DNA of 64,000 bases from the NCBI GenBank assembly GCA_039519185.1, contig CM076847.1, positions 64,245,521 to 64,309,520 of the forward strand, given 5' to 3'. Under the pieces are notes generated by a model. That model ran no database searches, was not told the DNA's origin, and saw only the letters and a list, made by a program, of their open reading frames with translations. Source of the stretch: Astragalus membranaceus. Lineage: Eukaryota > Streptophyta > Magnoliopsida > Fabales > Fabaceae. The position numbers and the translations under genes were made by a program. Below, piece after piece: positions 20,856 to 33,410 of this stretch (the first letter of the stretch is position 1; every line of letters begins with the position of its first letter).

Positions 20856-23800
20856 CAGCCCCGAAAATGTCCGAAACCCTAAGCCATAGGATTCTTAGCC
20901 TTCTCGTTTCATTAGAGCGCGCAGCTGCAGCAGAGGGCTACAGGTGACATTTGGGAACAATTAATGATGGGCATCCGCGATGGTTCGAGGAATTGAAACT
21001 GTGGGCGGTTGTTCAGTAAATGAATCGAATACGACTAGTGAGTCGCAGTATAAGATGTCGTAGGTCTTATCGAGAGTACAAGTTAAGCGACGCCTTTGGG
21101 CAGTAGTAACGTCAGTGTCCTAAAATCTGTCAGATTAGTTAACACCCAAAACCCTGACCATTGATTAGTCAGCCTATCAGTTATCTAAATACTGTTTCAC
21201 AGTAAATCTTACCTTCTGGTATAAGTCAATCCCAGTTTAGGTAGCAGTTAAAGAAGTCCTTATCGGTTAAATCCAAGTATAAATCTTGATTCTTCTTCCT
21301 TCGAGTCACAATGTGACAGATGATAAAGCCAACTGAGTAAAGATACTCTGTCGCCAGTATTGACTAGCAAAGTCATAATGTGTCGATCAGGTTAAGTCCC
21401 GGTCAGGAATTTCGAATCAAATCCTTCAAAGCAGATTAGTATGTGGAGTCAATGTAAGTGACCTTACTTCAATCCTCTGACTAGAAGCATCCCGATCGCG
21501 GTCTGTGAGAAATTCTCGTTAGTCTTCCGAATCATTTTGTTCGTAACTTCTGCTCCGGGACTCCGATTTTTACGTTCCGAGAGGCGTCGGAAAGCTAACG
21601 AAAATATCTACACTGATGGATGGATTGTGAACTGTATTGCCAATTGTATTGTGAAGTGTACCTTTGTTCTAAATCTGAACCGTAAACCCTAAAGCATTCG
21701 TGGGATGTGAACCCCCCTGTTGTACTAGAAATTGGAAGAAGGAATTACAATCAGTCAGTCTAGACTCCTAGATACCGATTCAGAGTAATGTTACTGTTAG
21801 TTTTTCCAAGAAACCTATTTCCGGAGATTGTCATTAGTAACGATGGCCATTCAACCATTAGGAGTCATTCCGAAATCTTAGTCTCTAAGACCTCAACTAA
21901 CTGGTTGGAGGAACGAGGAGCTTAAAGTTATCTGCGTGGCGAACGTAATGTTGTCATGGAGTAGAACTCGTTCTGAAACTTGATTGATTAACGTGAAGGT
22001 AACAATTAAGTTTGGATAGTTACAGAAGTTCGGATAGAAACTGGGCCAAGGAAAATTCTAAATGATAAATACTTGGATTTTATGAATCAATACTAAGACA
22101 CTTAAGGTGCGCTCGTTTGATTCCCTAAACAACATTTTGTTTTCAAAATTCCCTTGGTGCCACCGCGATTCAAATTTCGTAACTAATCCGAAAATAATTG
22201 CTACGTTGAAGTTAATCGAGAAACCAAGGATTGCATAGGATGACACTAAATAGTAACTTCTAAAGAAAACCTTATGTCGTTCTAGTAAGCTTCCTAATAT
22301 CGAAATTCTCGCCTCCTTAGGACCTGAGTGATCAAGATCTAAGAGGATAAGTATCAAAAGTTCAAGCCTGGTTAATATAGAAAGGCAATTGAAATTGGAT
22401 AAGTCGTTGACTTAGACAATTCTGAAAGAACCATAACCTGTATAAGGACACCAGACTGTGGGTTTGAGTTCCGAGGACCGAGTCATAATGGTCGAAAGAT
22501 GCGCCCTTATCATTATTTTGGGTTAGTTAAGACATCGGTGGTACCAGTGACTGCCTGAAATGCTAAAAATGTTTCTAAGATAACCGAAGATGTAGGTTAC
22601 TCAAATGTTTATTCAGAAGTAAAGGAAGGCTGGATAACACGTGAATATAATTGCTAGTTGGAGAGGTATCAAGCCATGTTAGGACAATCATCTTTCGGCA
22701 GTAATAGTGTTCAAGCTTCCGCTACCGAGGTAAAACCCCAATCGTAATCTGGATCTCGTTAGGGTTAGCAGTAAGTTGCTGTGACTTTGACCCATCGGAT
22801 GGATCAGGCTAGTTTCTCCATTTTAAATAATCTATCGGTTAGACCTCAATAAGGCAAATAGGTGCTGAATTCAGAATTGTCTGATTGTGGTCCAGCCCTC
22901 GGGGCTTTTCTACGATGATCCGACAGTTGAGTGCCTGTAGGGCATATTCTTTTACCTTCTACACCTATTTGATGGGAGAATGTCTAAGAATAAACCATGT
23001 GTTGGCCTGAGACTAAATGATTGGACAGTGAGTGTATAATACACGAGTCCGTGATAGTTGACCCTATAACCATTTTCTTTCTTTCTTTTGTGTAGTCTCT
23101 CGAGACGTTAAATTCAGGTTCATTTTTCATCACGAAATGCAAGTCTTTGTTTTAACCTTGAAGTCTTATCTCGGGCTAATTCGAGAAAAGGATTGAAGGG
23201 AAACGAATTGGATCGAATATAATAGCGGTTTGAGAAGAATTTTAAAAGCAAATATCCTCTTTTCTTTCGGCTCAATGTCCTTCTCGATCCCTTCCTCGAA
23301 CGAACCCAATTATTTTATCTTAACGGAGCCAAACTCAAGCACGATAATGGAAGGTTGTGAGATTTTGATCGCACAAATAGTTGATTCCAACAAAGTAACA
23401 CTTTTATTCTCACTTTCAAACTCGTAAATTTTAAAAACCTGAGAATGAGATTCCGTTTTGTTGAAGCGTCATGCATCGAGTAAGTTCATCTATAAGTTGG
23501 GGTGAATTCACATTTTGGATAATCGTACTTATCAAAGTGTCATTATTTGGAAACCCCATGGAAATGAATTTTTATCCAAATGAAACGATTGTACTTTCAA
23601 GTTTTAGAAAAGAATTAACGAGAGAATATATCACTACTATTTTATAGTTTTCTTGGGTTATGTTGCAAGGAAAATCATTTTCTACAATTCCTTGGACTGA
23701 GAGTCAACCTCTTTTATAAAATAACTCTGTTTGCTTCAGTCGAGATTTTCAGTAAAATGAGTCAGGCGCTTATGTAAGTGTAACTCGGGGAAGGAAGAAA

Positions 23801-24102
23801 CCGTTCCTCCGAATACCGTGTGGTTTGATTTCAAATGATCCTTTCATAGACATCGTTTCCTCCCAATTCAAGTAACGGCTAAGCCGGAACCTTCTGAGAT
23901 CTTGACTTTGATAATGCAGGATGTATAAATACCCTAAACTATAAATTGTGTCCTCAATAGATTGTAGGTATTCCGTTTGCCAATAACAGCTAGCGTCTGC
24001 CATCAAAAGATCGGAGCAGTTAATTATCGGATGAAGTTTGTGCCGACGAAGTGTATGGGCTATAAACGATTTTGAGGACAAAATCTTTCAAGTTGGGGTG
24101 AT
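20856..24102 (+). other. internal domain of a degenerate Tekay-like element F, no recognisable protein
   Basis: The segment ends with a phrase like the end of Tekay pol (FEDKIF.. followed by AGTTGGGG) directly before an LTR, so it should be the 3' part of a gypsy element. I found no gag, protease, RT or integrase motif in the long interior and no long frame. The left boundary is a bare junction with Athila protease and there is no 5' LTR. It may be a large non-autonomous derivative or simply decayed. Confidence 0.45.
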
Positions 24103-26797
24103 TGTAACATCCCCAGTTTCGTTAATTTCAGTTTATGAAATTAACTAACGATTTATTATTCGATTAGATGATAAATCGGGTCATGGATATGACGATTTCG
24201 TGGAAACAATGTTTAATCACTCAAGCATATGAAATACGCGCAAATTATTCGAATTATGTGAATTGTGGTGGGAATTGGAGAGCAAGGGTAAAATGGTCAT
24301 TTCACTAAATCTCATTGGATCAAACTAGTAAGAGGGCTTGGCTATAGTTGTTAGTCAACCCAAGTAATTTAACTAATCAAATTGTTAATGATATGAGATG
24401 ATACATGATTGATTGGGATTTAAGTTTAAGTGAGAGTTTTAAACTAAGGGCATTTTGGTCAATTGCTCCTTTTTTTAAAAATCCCCTCGGCACTCAAAAG
24501 CACCCTGAACTTCAGTATCCTCTCATTTCTTTCTAACTTCAGAAACAGAAAAAGAAAAGGGAGAGGAGAGGAGGGAGTGTGGGGGGAGAGAAGATGGAGT
24601 CACCACCTCCATCATAGTCATTGCATGTAAGCACATCTTTTACCATTAAACTCCATATTCCATCCTCATTCTTCTGGTCCAAATATCTGAGCCTAACCCT
24701 CCCTAGATCATCACTTGCCATTTTCGAGCTATAGAGCCAAAAGGAAGAAGATGAGGTTGATGATTCAAGATTCATCAAGAATTCTGCTGGAAATCCGTTT
24801 TACCTACCTTCAGTGTTTTCATCGTATTTCTCTGTATACGACTCCTATGAACGTGATTCTTGTTTCTCTGGAAACTAGACACAAATTTCTTCATTTTGGG
24901 CACAAGAACCATCGGGTTTCATCTGGAAATCAGAGAAATATCGTGTTCACAATATTCGGTAAAGAATCAAGCACTGTTCGTGACCAGTCACCTTGTTTCC
25001 GTGATATCTCCCAAACTACTGGTTGCATGCGTGTGAAACTTCCTCCATCAGAAAGTAGATGAAAGTCTCTTCAAAATAGGCACTGATTTGGATAGTTTTG
25101 GTTACGTATTGACCTAGCTATGCCAATTGCAAATCTGTGCGCTGTTGCTGGAAATCAGGATGAGAGCTGGAAATGTTAATTCGTCGGATTTGGGACTCGA
25201 GTCGTCAAGGTGACGAGAGAAGTCAATTCCAAATACCGGAGAGGAGTCAGTAGCGAGAGGAACGTTGTTTGCTGAGTTTAATTACGGAGGCATTCGGAGC
25301 GTGTTCGGGATTTGCGGGGATTGTTCGATGCGGTTACATGTTTGAGCATTTCGAAGTCTCGGCAATTCCGTGATTTTCATCACGCTGGTGGGTTCTACTC
25401 ACGGATTAGGGAAAATATGTTTTTCTGAAATTATAACACATTTTGTTTCTCGGCAAAAAACTGATTTCGAAAGATTTTCGGGTCAAAAACCGCTTTTGAG
25501 AAAAATAGCGTTTTACGGTTTTTATCGAAATATTGAGCAATTTATGAATCGTTGATTTAAATGCTTTCACTGGAATATGGTATGGAATGTTGTTTATTAA
25601 ATCCGTTTTTAGGTTGGAGAACGATCAGAATTCAATTTGGGCGAGAAAAGGAAAGCGGAATGAGAAATCAGAATGCAGTAACAGAACAGGCCGCACAGGT
25701 CGTGCGCCCTCTTCGGGTTGGCTATATAAATTTTGGTGCATCACGCACGGGTCGTGCGCCCCTGGGCACGGACCGTGCGTGAGCTTCTGTGACCGGTTCC
25801 CGATTTCTCGTTTCGTCGCTCCTTTCGATCCCAAATCACTTCTAATCTTCCTCCCAACCAATTTTAAGGATATTGCCCTAATAAAATTAATGTTTTGAGC
25901 ACGTTCGACATTATTTTGGGAAAAAGGGTTTTGAAGGTTTAAATTATTGAAAAACCGAAACTTAGACCGCGTGTGAGATAATGTTTTTGGCACAACAAAC
26001 CAGATCGTGGATCCTTCTGGACGCTATGATTATAACGCCGGATGTCTAACTTTGAATTCATCAAAACGGGTTATAGATCGATAATAGATATAGATATCTA
26101 AAACTTGAAAGATGGTCCAATGCAGACACGATATGTATTTTATTACATATCACGTTGGGTGACGACCCGACAAGTAGCATACTAGGGAGGGAAGTCATGA
26201 TCCCTTACCTAGGCCCTGTATACGTTTTGACGTGGTCAATTCGTGGGTTATCGGGATTCTAGTCGTTGTACAGCCGATTTATGCTAAACTCAATTAAGAA
26301 CATGATTTATCGGGATTCGTAGTCGTTGTACAGCCGATTCATGTTAAGTCAAGTTAAGAACACGATTTGTCGAGATTCGTAGTCGTTGTACAATCGGCAT
26401 TTCAATTTGTAGCTTGTGATAGCAATTGTGAATATGTTGTAACGGTTTAATAATTGAACCGAGTGTTAGTGAGGGGGCACGGTAGAGCTCACTGAGACAA
26501 GTTGTCTTACCCTATCATTGTTGTTGTTTTTACAGGGAACAGGAAACAGAGTAGCAAACGGGATGGTCACTTGTCACGCTCGAGGAGGAGATAGAATATT
26601 GACTCATTCCTAGCTGTTTATATTTTTCTGCCGTTGTCTCTGTATTTGATATCATGACTCGAATTTGAGGTATGTTATGTTTTAGTTTCCGCTGTTTTCT
26701 TGCAACGATGTATATCTAAGCAGGAATTTTTATACTCTGATGTAAACCAAATTGTATATTTAGGTATTTCTTTGTTTTAGAAATACGGGGTGTTACA
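24103..26797 (+). repeat. 3' LTR of Tekay-like element F (2695 bp)
   Basis: It starts TGTAACATCCCC at 24103 after a purine-rich tract and ends CGGGGTGTTACA at 26797. Near 26249, 26309 and 26368 it holds three units of about 60 bp with ATCGG...CCGAT inverted flanks around a GTAGTCGTTGTACA core. The layout (GTGACGACCC, TAGTATG-like phrases, hairpin units, CACGGTAGA.CTCACTGAG) is shared with the LTRs at 40459-42820 and 47270-49715. Confidence 0.85.
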
Positions 26798-29755
26798 TCC
26801 ACAAGCAACAAGACCACTTGGGCAGAATTTTAGATGAAAATGAGAAGACAGAACTTGTAGAACAGGGAGCCATTCAACTGGAACCAAAATTCAGAGAAGC
26901 TTGGGTAAAAAAATATGAGTCACTGGATATTGAAAGCTCAAGGCTCAAGAACAATGTTCCCTCCATTGAACAACCACCCTCCTTGGAGCTGAAGGAATTA
27001 CCTAAGCACCTCAAATATGCCTATTTAGGGGAAAATGACACTCTTCCAGTGATCATTGCTTCTGATCTCACACAAAGTCAGGAACTTGATCTCATCACTA
27101 CCTTAAGGAAGCATAAGAAAGCTATAGCATGGCAGATGGCAGACATCAAAGGAATCAGTCCAACAATTTGCATGCACAGAATAGTTTTGGATGAAAATGC
27201 TAGAAACAACATTGAGAGGCAAAGGAGACTCAATCCTATCATGAAGGAAGTGGTTAAAAAGGAAATTATCAAATGGTTAGATGCTGGCATCATCTATCCA
27301 ATTTCTGACAGTGCTTGGGTGAGTCCAGTACAGTGTGTTCCCAAGAAGGGAGGAGTCACTGTGATAGCTAATGATAAAAATGAGCTGATTCCAACAAGAG
27401 CAGTGACAGGATAGAGGATATGCATGGACTACAGGAAGCTTAATAAGGCCACCAAAAAGGATCACTTCCCTCTACCATTCATTGATCAGATGCTAGACAG
27501 GCTTGCAGACAAAGAATTTTACTGCTTCTTAGATGGCTATTCTGGTTATAACCAGATAGCCATACTGCCTGAAGATCAAGAGAAAACAATATTCACATGT
27601 CCTTATGGGACATTTGCTTTCAGAAGAATGCCATTAGGGCTGTGCAATGCCCCTGCTACCTTTTCAGAGATGCATGATGGCAACATTTTCAGACTTCATT
27701 GAAAAATCCATGGAGGTCTTCATGGATGACTTCTCTGTATTTGGAGAAGACTTCCAGAATTGTCTGCTCAATTTAGAAGAAATTCTGGAGAGATGTGAAA
27801 AGATCAACTTGGTCTTGAATTGGGAAAAATGCCATTTCATGGTCCAAGAAGGTATTGTGTTGGGTCACAAAATCTCCAAAAGAGGATTGGAAGTAAATAA
27901 AGCCAAAATAGAGGTCATTGACAAGCTTCCTCCACCAACAACTGTAATAGGTGTTAGAAGTTTCTTAGGCCATGCTAGATTTTACAGGAGATTCATCAAG
28001 GATTTCTCCAAAATATCAAAGCCATTGTGTCAGTTGCTACAGCATGACACACCCTTTATCTTTGATGAATCATGTCAACAAGCATTCCAGAAACTGAAGA
28101 CAGCCTTGGTCACAGCACCAATCATTGTGACATCTGACTGGAACAAGCCTTTTGAGCTCATGTGTGATGCTAGTGATTATGCTGTAGGAGCTGTCCTAGG
28201 GCAAAGGTATGACAAGGTATTTCATTCCATCTATTATGCTAGCAAGACACTTGTAGAAGCTCAACCAAATTATTCAGTCACTGAGAAAGAATTGTTAGCT
28301 GTAGTGTTTGCATTTGATAAATTCAGATCATACTTGGTAGGCACAAAGGTCATTGTTTATACAGACCATTCAGCCATCAATTATTTGATTTCAAAAAAAG
28401 ATGCAAAACCTAGGCTAATTAGATGGGTTCTCCTCCTCCAAGAATTTGATTTGGAAATTCGTGATAAAAAGGGGGTGGAGAACCAAGTTGCTGACCATTT
28501 GTCTAGAATAGAAGGTGATAATGCAGGTACACAAGGATTAGAGATCATGGAGAACTTCCCTGATGAAAAGCTGCTGACTATCAGTATAGCAACATCCAAT
28601 GCTATAGCATTTGATGCTATAGCACCTAATGCTATAACACCTTGGTTTGCAGATATAGTCAATTACCTTGTTAGCAGGATTGTGCCACCAAATCTGACTT
28701 ATCAGCAAAGAAAGAAGTTTCTCCATGATATTAAGAAGTACTACTGGGATGAGCCCTTCCTTTATAAAGAGTGTCCAGACCAACTGATAAGAAGATGTCT
28801 TGCAGAAGAAGAACAACACCCAGTGCTACAGCAGTGTCATGCTGCACCTTATGGAGGACATTTTGGGGGACAAAGAACAGCTGCTAAGGTGCTCCAGTCT
28901 GGATATTTCTGGCCCACTCTCTTCAAGGATGCTCATGAATTGGTAAAAAGGTGTGATAGATGCCAAAGAATTGGAAACATTTCCAACAAGCATGAAATGC
29001 CTCTGACTAACTTTCCAGAAGTGGAGCCGTTTGATGTTTGGGGGATAGAATTCATGGGACCATTCCCACCTTCTCATGGCAATTCTTACATACTGGTTGC
29101 AGTAGACCATGTCTCCAAATGGGTTGAAGCAGCTGCTTTACCTAACAATGATGCAAATTCAGAAGTATCAAATAGAGAGATCAAGAGGATACTGGAGAAA
29201 ATGGTTGATCCAGCTAGGAAGGAATGGGCAGTACAACTAGATGATGCACTATGGGCTTACAGAACAGCCTACAAGACTCCTTTGGGCATGTCTCAATATA
29301 GACTTGTTTATGGTAAGGCTTGTCACCTACCTGTAGAGCTGCAGCACAAGTCACATTGGGCCATAAAGAAACTCAACTTTGATCATGGCAAGGCAGGAAC
29401 AGCAAGGTTGCTACAACTAAATGACTTGGAAGAAATTAGGCACTTTGCCTATGAGAATGCTGCAATTTACAAGGAGAAAACCAAGGCATGGCATGATCAA
29501 AGGATCCAAAAGAGAGATCTTAAAGAAGGTGATCAAGTCTTGTCATTCAATTCAAGGCTCAAGCTATTTCCTGGAAAGCTAAAGTCAAGGTGGTCTGGTC
29601 CATTTAAACTTGTCAAAATATACCCCCATGGGGCAATGGATCTGTATGATAAAGCCACAAACACCACCTTCAAGGTCAATGGGCAAAGAGTCAAGCAATT
29701 TTTTGGTGAGCAAATGGAAATGCAAAAGTTCACCATTGATCTTCAAGATCCTTAA
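26798..29755 (+). pseudogene. Athila pol: RT, RNase H, integrase (broken)
   Basis: The frames 26798-27414, 27424-27702 and 27647-29755 together give RT (DYRKLNKATKKDHFPLPFID, GYSGYNQI, catalytic FMDD at about 27721-27729). RNase H follows (MCDASDYAVGAVLGQ, KELLAVVFA, YTDHSAINYL), then the integrase zinc region (CHAAPYGGHFGGQRTAAK..CDRCQR). The integrase core lacks the segment with the second catalytic Asp: the protein jumps near 29155 from the first strand region to SNREIKRILEK, which carries the Glu. There is an in-frame stop at 27412 and a frameshift near 27660. Confidence 0.9.
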
Positions 29756-30214
29756 CAAACTTAGGAAAAGTCAGGCTGAGGACTCTTAAACTAAGCGCTT
29801 CTGGGAGGCAACCCACAATTTTGAAACTAACTCTTTAGTTATTTGTCAATTGTTTTTATTATTGTTGCAGGAAATTTTGAAGCTGCAGAAATGCTATAGC
29901 ATTGCTCATAGCACTCTCCAGAAAAAGCACAAGTCAAAGTGATGAGGTGGCTTGGGCAGTCCAATCTCAACTGCTCTGCACATATCTGAGCAGCACGCAA
30001 ACCTTCTCTCTCCTGCCTTGAATGCACAGTAACGATCACTTCAAGCATTCCCAACTCCCCACACCCCACTACGTTGCACCTTAACTCATAACTACCCACA
30101 CCACACTTCATTCTTATCATCTTCAACCTCTCATCATCGTAACTTCCGCGAGCAAATCCCCTAAATTTTCATCTCATCTCTCAGACCCGGAAACACCTCA
30201 CTCAAAACTCAAAA
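29756..30214 (+). other. spacer between Athila pol and the env-like frame
   Basis: No coding domain seen. It contains one GCTATAGC copy at 29893 and a C/A-rich stretch before the ATG at 30215. Confidence 0.5.
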
Positions 30215-32181
30215 ATGGTGAAGAAAGCTGCTGGAAACAAACCTCCCAGGGCAACAAAAACACAACCCGAATCCAGTTCCTCAAAAACTCAACCTCCCCT
30301 AAAAACTGAAAAATCACCATCAAAGGCTACAGCACCTACTGCCCCAAACAAGAAATTTTGGAGCATGGACTTAATAGCTGAAAGAGGCTTCAAATCTGGG
30401 AAGCAATCCCCTGCTTTCGCATCAACCATTGAAGCACTTGGATGGGAGAGCCTCACACAGCACCGTAAGTCATTTATTCCACCATTAGTGAGAGAATTTT
30501 ATGCAGGAATCCCAGAACCTGCAGAAGGACATGCACCAACATACTCCATCGTAAGAAATGTCAGGGTTCCCTTTGATGCTCATTCAATCAATGATTGGTA
30601 CGGGTTAGGGTACCATGGAACATCCTTTGAGAAAAAGGTCAAAAATTGGGGAAAGGCAGAAATGGTGGAGCTAAAAAGTAGGCTATGTTTAAACAACTCA
30701 CCATGGGAAAAATTTGGAACTGAATTCAAGATGAAAAATAACTATCTTATTGATGAAGCAAGCATGTGATTCAACTTTGTGAGGCACTCATTCTTGCCTA
30801 CTGCCCACACAACTACAGTGGAAAAGGAGAGGTTGATCTTGATTGACACAATCATGAAAGGAGAGAATGTGGATATAGGAAGACTAATATCCAGGGAAAT
30901 CCTTGCATGCAAGCTAAAACCAGGGGGTAATCTCTATTTTCCTTGTTTAATTACTGAATTGTGTATTAAGGCTAAAGTTGAAATTGAGAGAAAGGATGAA
31001 AGAAGAACCCCTAAAGGACCTTTCCCAACTGAATTCAAAGCAAGACAGAAGCCTGCTGCTGCTGTCTGGAAATTCATGAAGGAGCATTATGACTGGGAAC
31101 ATGCTATGTTTAAGGAACTGACAAAGGGGAAGAGCACTGTGGATCCACCTCAGTTCCCTGAGTGGGTTCTGGAAGAAGAAACAGAACAAGAGGCTGAAAC
31201 AGAAAAGCATCCCACTGATGGAATGACCCCAGAAAAGAAGAAGTTCCCTATGAAGAAGCCCACTAAGAAACCAATAGTGGAAGAAGAATCCGAGGAAACT
31301 GAGGAAGATGAGGAAGAAAGGAGAAGGATGAACAAGGAAGTAGTGAGTGAGGAGGAAGGTGAAGAAACTGAAAGTGATGAAATTGAGGCTGAGAAAACCT
31401 CAGAGACAGAACACCCAGAACAAAACACACCAACACCCCCCACCCACACCATAATTCCACCACCATCATCACCCAAAATCCCCACTCCACCACCTAGAGA
31501 ACCTACACCAACCCCACAACTAGCAAATGAACCTACTTCCCCAATGCCCACAGAAACACAAGCACCAGTCACCACAGACAATCCACCACAAACCCCTCCA
31601 CCTGCCCCTGCAACCACCCCAGAGGCTATAGCAACAGAGGCTATAGCGTCACAAGCTATAGCACCTTCCCACACCACCAATGACCAATCAGAAAGTGAAA
31701 CAATATTTTCTCCAGGACAGGAGAAGGAGCAGGAAGCCGAAAAGAACCAAGAAGAAGTAATGGGAGAGGCCACAGAAGAAGAATCCCAGGAAGAGGGTGC
31801 TGCTAAAAGGCCTCAACAGCATCAGATGCTATAGCATCTGAAGCTATAGCATTAGATGCTATAGCATCTGCTGAATTGGCCCAGAAAACAACAGCCGAAG
31901 CAGAAACAGCAGCAGCAGGCAAGGAACAACAACTATCTATGGAGCTAGCATCCAAGAAGTTTGTGGAAGATACCCTGGAATCAATGGGACTGACAGAACT
32001 GGCAGAGAGACTAAAGAGAGAGAACGAAGAGAAGGAAAAAATTGATGCTGCAGCATCCAGTGCTACAGCACCTTCTGCAGAAGAGGAGGCACCCTCAGAG
32101 CCAAAGAAGAAGAAGCAGAAGACAGAAAAGAAACCAGCCCAGAAGCCAAGTAGGCTTGAAACTGGGTTAGCAAGAAAATGA
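30215..32181 (+). pseudogene. Athila env-like / plant transposon protein reading frame
   Basis: The frame starts MVKKAAGNK and runs through a basic, Ser/Pro-rich N-terminus into KFWSMDLIAERGFKSGKQ...VREFYAGIPEP, the kind of domain found in the extra reading frame of Athila elements. An in-frame TGA lies at 30767-30769, after which the same frame continues to 31834 with an acidic Glu-rich stretch, a Pro/Thr-rich stretch and EAIATEAIASQAIA repeats. A frame change near 31805 leads into 31876-32181, with a Lys-rich end. I see no clear signal peptide or membrane segment. Its function is unknown. Confidence 0.75.
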
Positions 32182-33410
32182 TCCATTTTCCATAGTCCTT
32201 TTTATATTTATTGTTTTAAATAAACCTGTTGGGTGCTATAGCATCTGTACTGCACCCAACAGTTGTGTTAGTTTTAGTTTCTGTTTTTGAATGATGCCAA
32301 GTCTTTTTATGTTTTGCTATGATGTTTTGCTTAAACCTTTCCCCTAAAATCATTTTAAAAGCAGTGGGGACACTGCCAGGTCTTAAGTGGGGGGGGGGGG
32401 GGGGGAGGAACTTTAGTGTTTTAAGCTATTTTTGAAATTTGTCTTGTGTTAAGTCAGTAATTCCCATAATTTCACAAAATTAAAGAACTGGCATCTTGAA
32501 TGAGTGAAAAATCTAACAATTGTGTGAATGTGAAAAATAGCTTTGTTTAAATGACAATCTGTTTTATTGCTGCTCCCACACAAACTCTAAGCTTAGGAAG
32601 AACTTAGTTAGCTAGGAATGATATAATGCTAAAGCTAGTATTGGTTAACCAAGAGTGTGGCAAGTTTTTAATAAAGATTGAGAGTAGCATTAGAAGCTAA
32701 GTTTGGAGGAGCATCGGTTATATTAAGGCCAGGCTCAAAAACTTAGGAAGGTCAGTGTAACTCAGTTGTGCTAAAAATTAACATGCTATAGCATCTGCTT
32801 ACTCAAAAATAAAAATGCTGTGACTGTGCCTAAAAGCTAAAAAAAAAGGAGCATAATACTGGAGTCCAGCAAGAGATGCTATAGCACAAAAGCCATCAAA
32901 CATAAACATACATTTGTATTCATAGCATCAAGTGCTATAGCACCTCATGCTATAGCACTAAATACCATTCATTTCTCTTAAAGTACACTGGCCAATGTCT
33001 AAATTGCCTAAATCAAGCCCTTTATTGTGCTTTGAAGCCCCTCAAGTCTTATGTGGAATTGTTAGTCTACTCTCTCTCTCTTAAACTCTCCTTGACACAC
33101 TCAAAAGAAGGCCATTCTTTCCTAGGCTAAGTGAAATTCTGAACCTGGCTTAGATTAGACTATGCTTGGAAATCACACACTCACTTTGGGCAGTAATAAC
33201 TTTAGATGTTGTGAAAACAATGATTTATGTAAGTGAATCTGAAAATGTAGCCCAATCAAGAGCATGTTTTGAAGGTTTGTAACTTGGGGAAGAACTGACT
33301 TTGTTCTGATGTTTTGTTTATATAAGAAAGTATCTTGGCATGATTGTTTAGTTAGATTTACTTGTCCTTTTCTCATTACTTAGGGACAAGCAATGGTTTA
33401 AGTTTGGGGG
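32182..33410 (+). other. Athila 3' untranslated region with poly-G tract and polypurine tract
   Basis: A run of 17 G lies at 32389-32405 after CTTAAGT. The polypurine tract before the LTR is TAAGTTTGGGGG (33399-33410). GCTATAGC copies lie at 32235, 32785, 32878, 32934 and 32949. No gene seen. Confidence 0.7.

Noticed and set aside
22058..22357. A 99-residue hydrophobic minus-strand frame in element F
   Set aside because: No homology that I can recognise, no supporting context, and it lies inside a decayed element.
30947..31773. Long Ser/Val/Gly-rich minus-strand frames opposite the Athila env-like frame
   Set aside because: They are shadows of the acidic and Pro-rich coding repeats on the plus strand.
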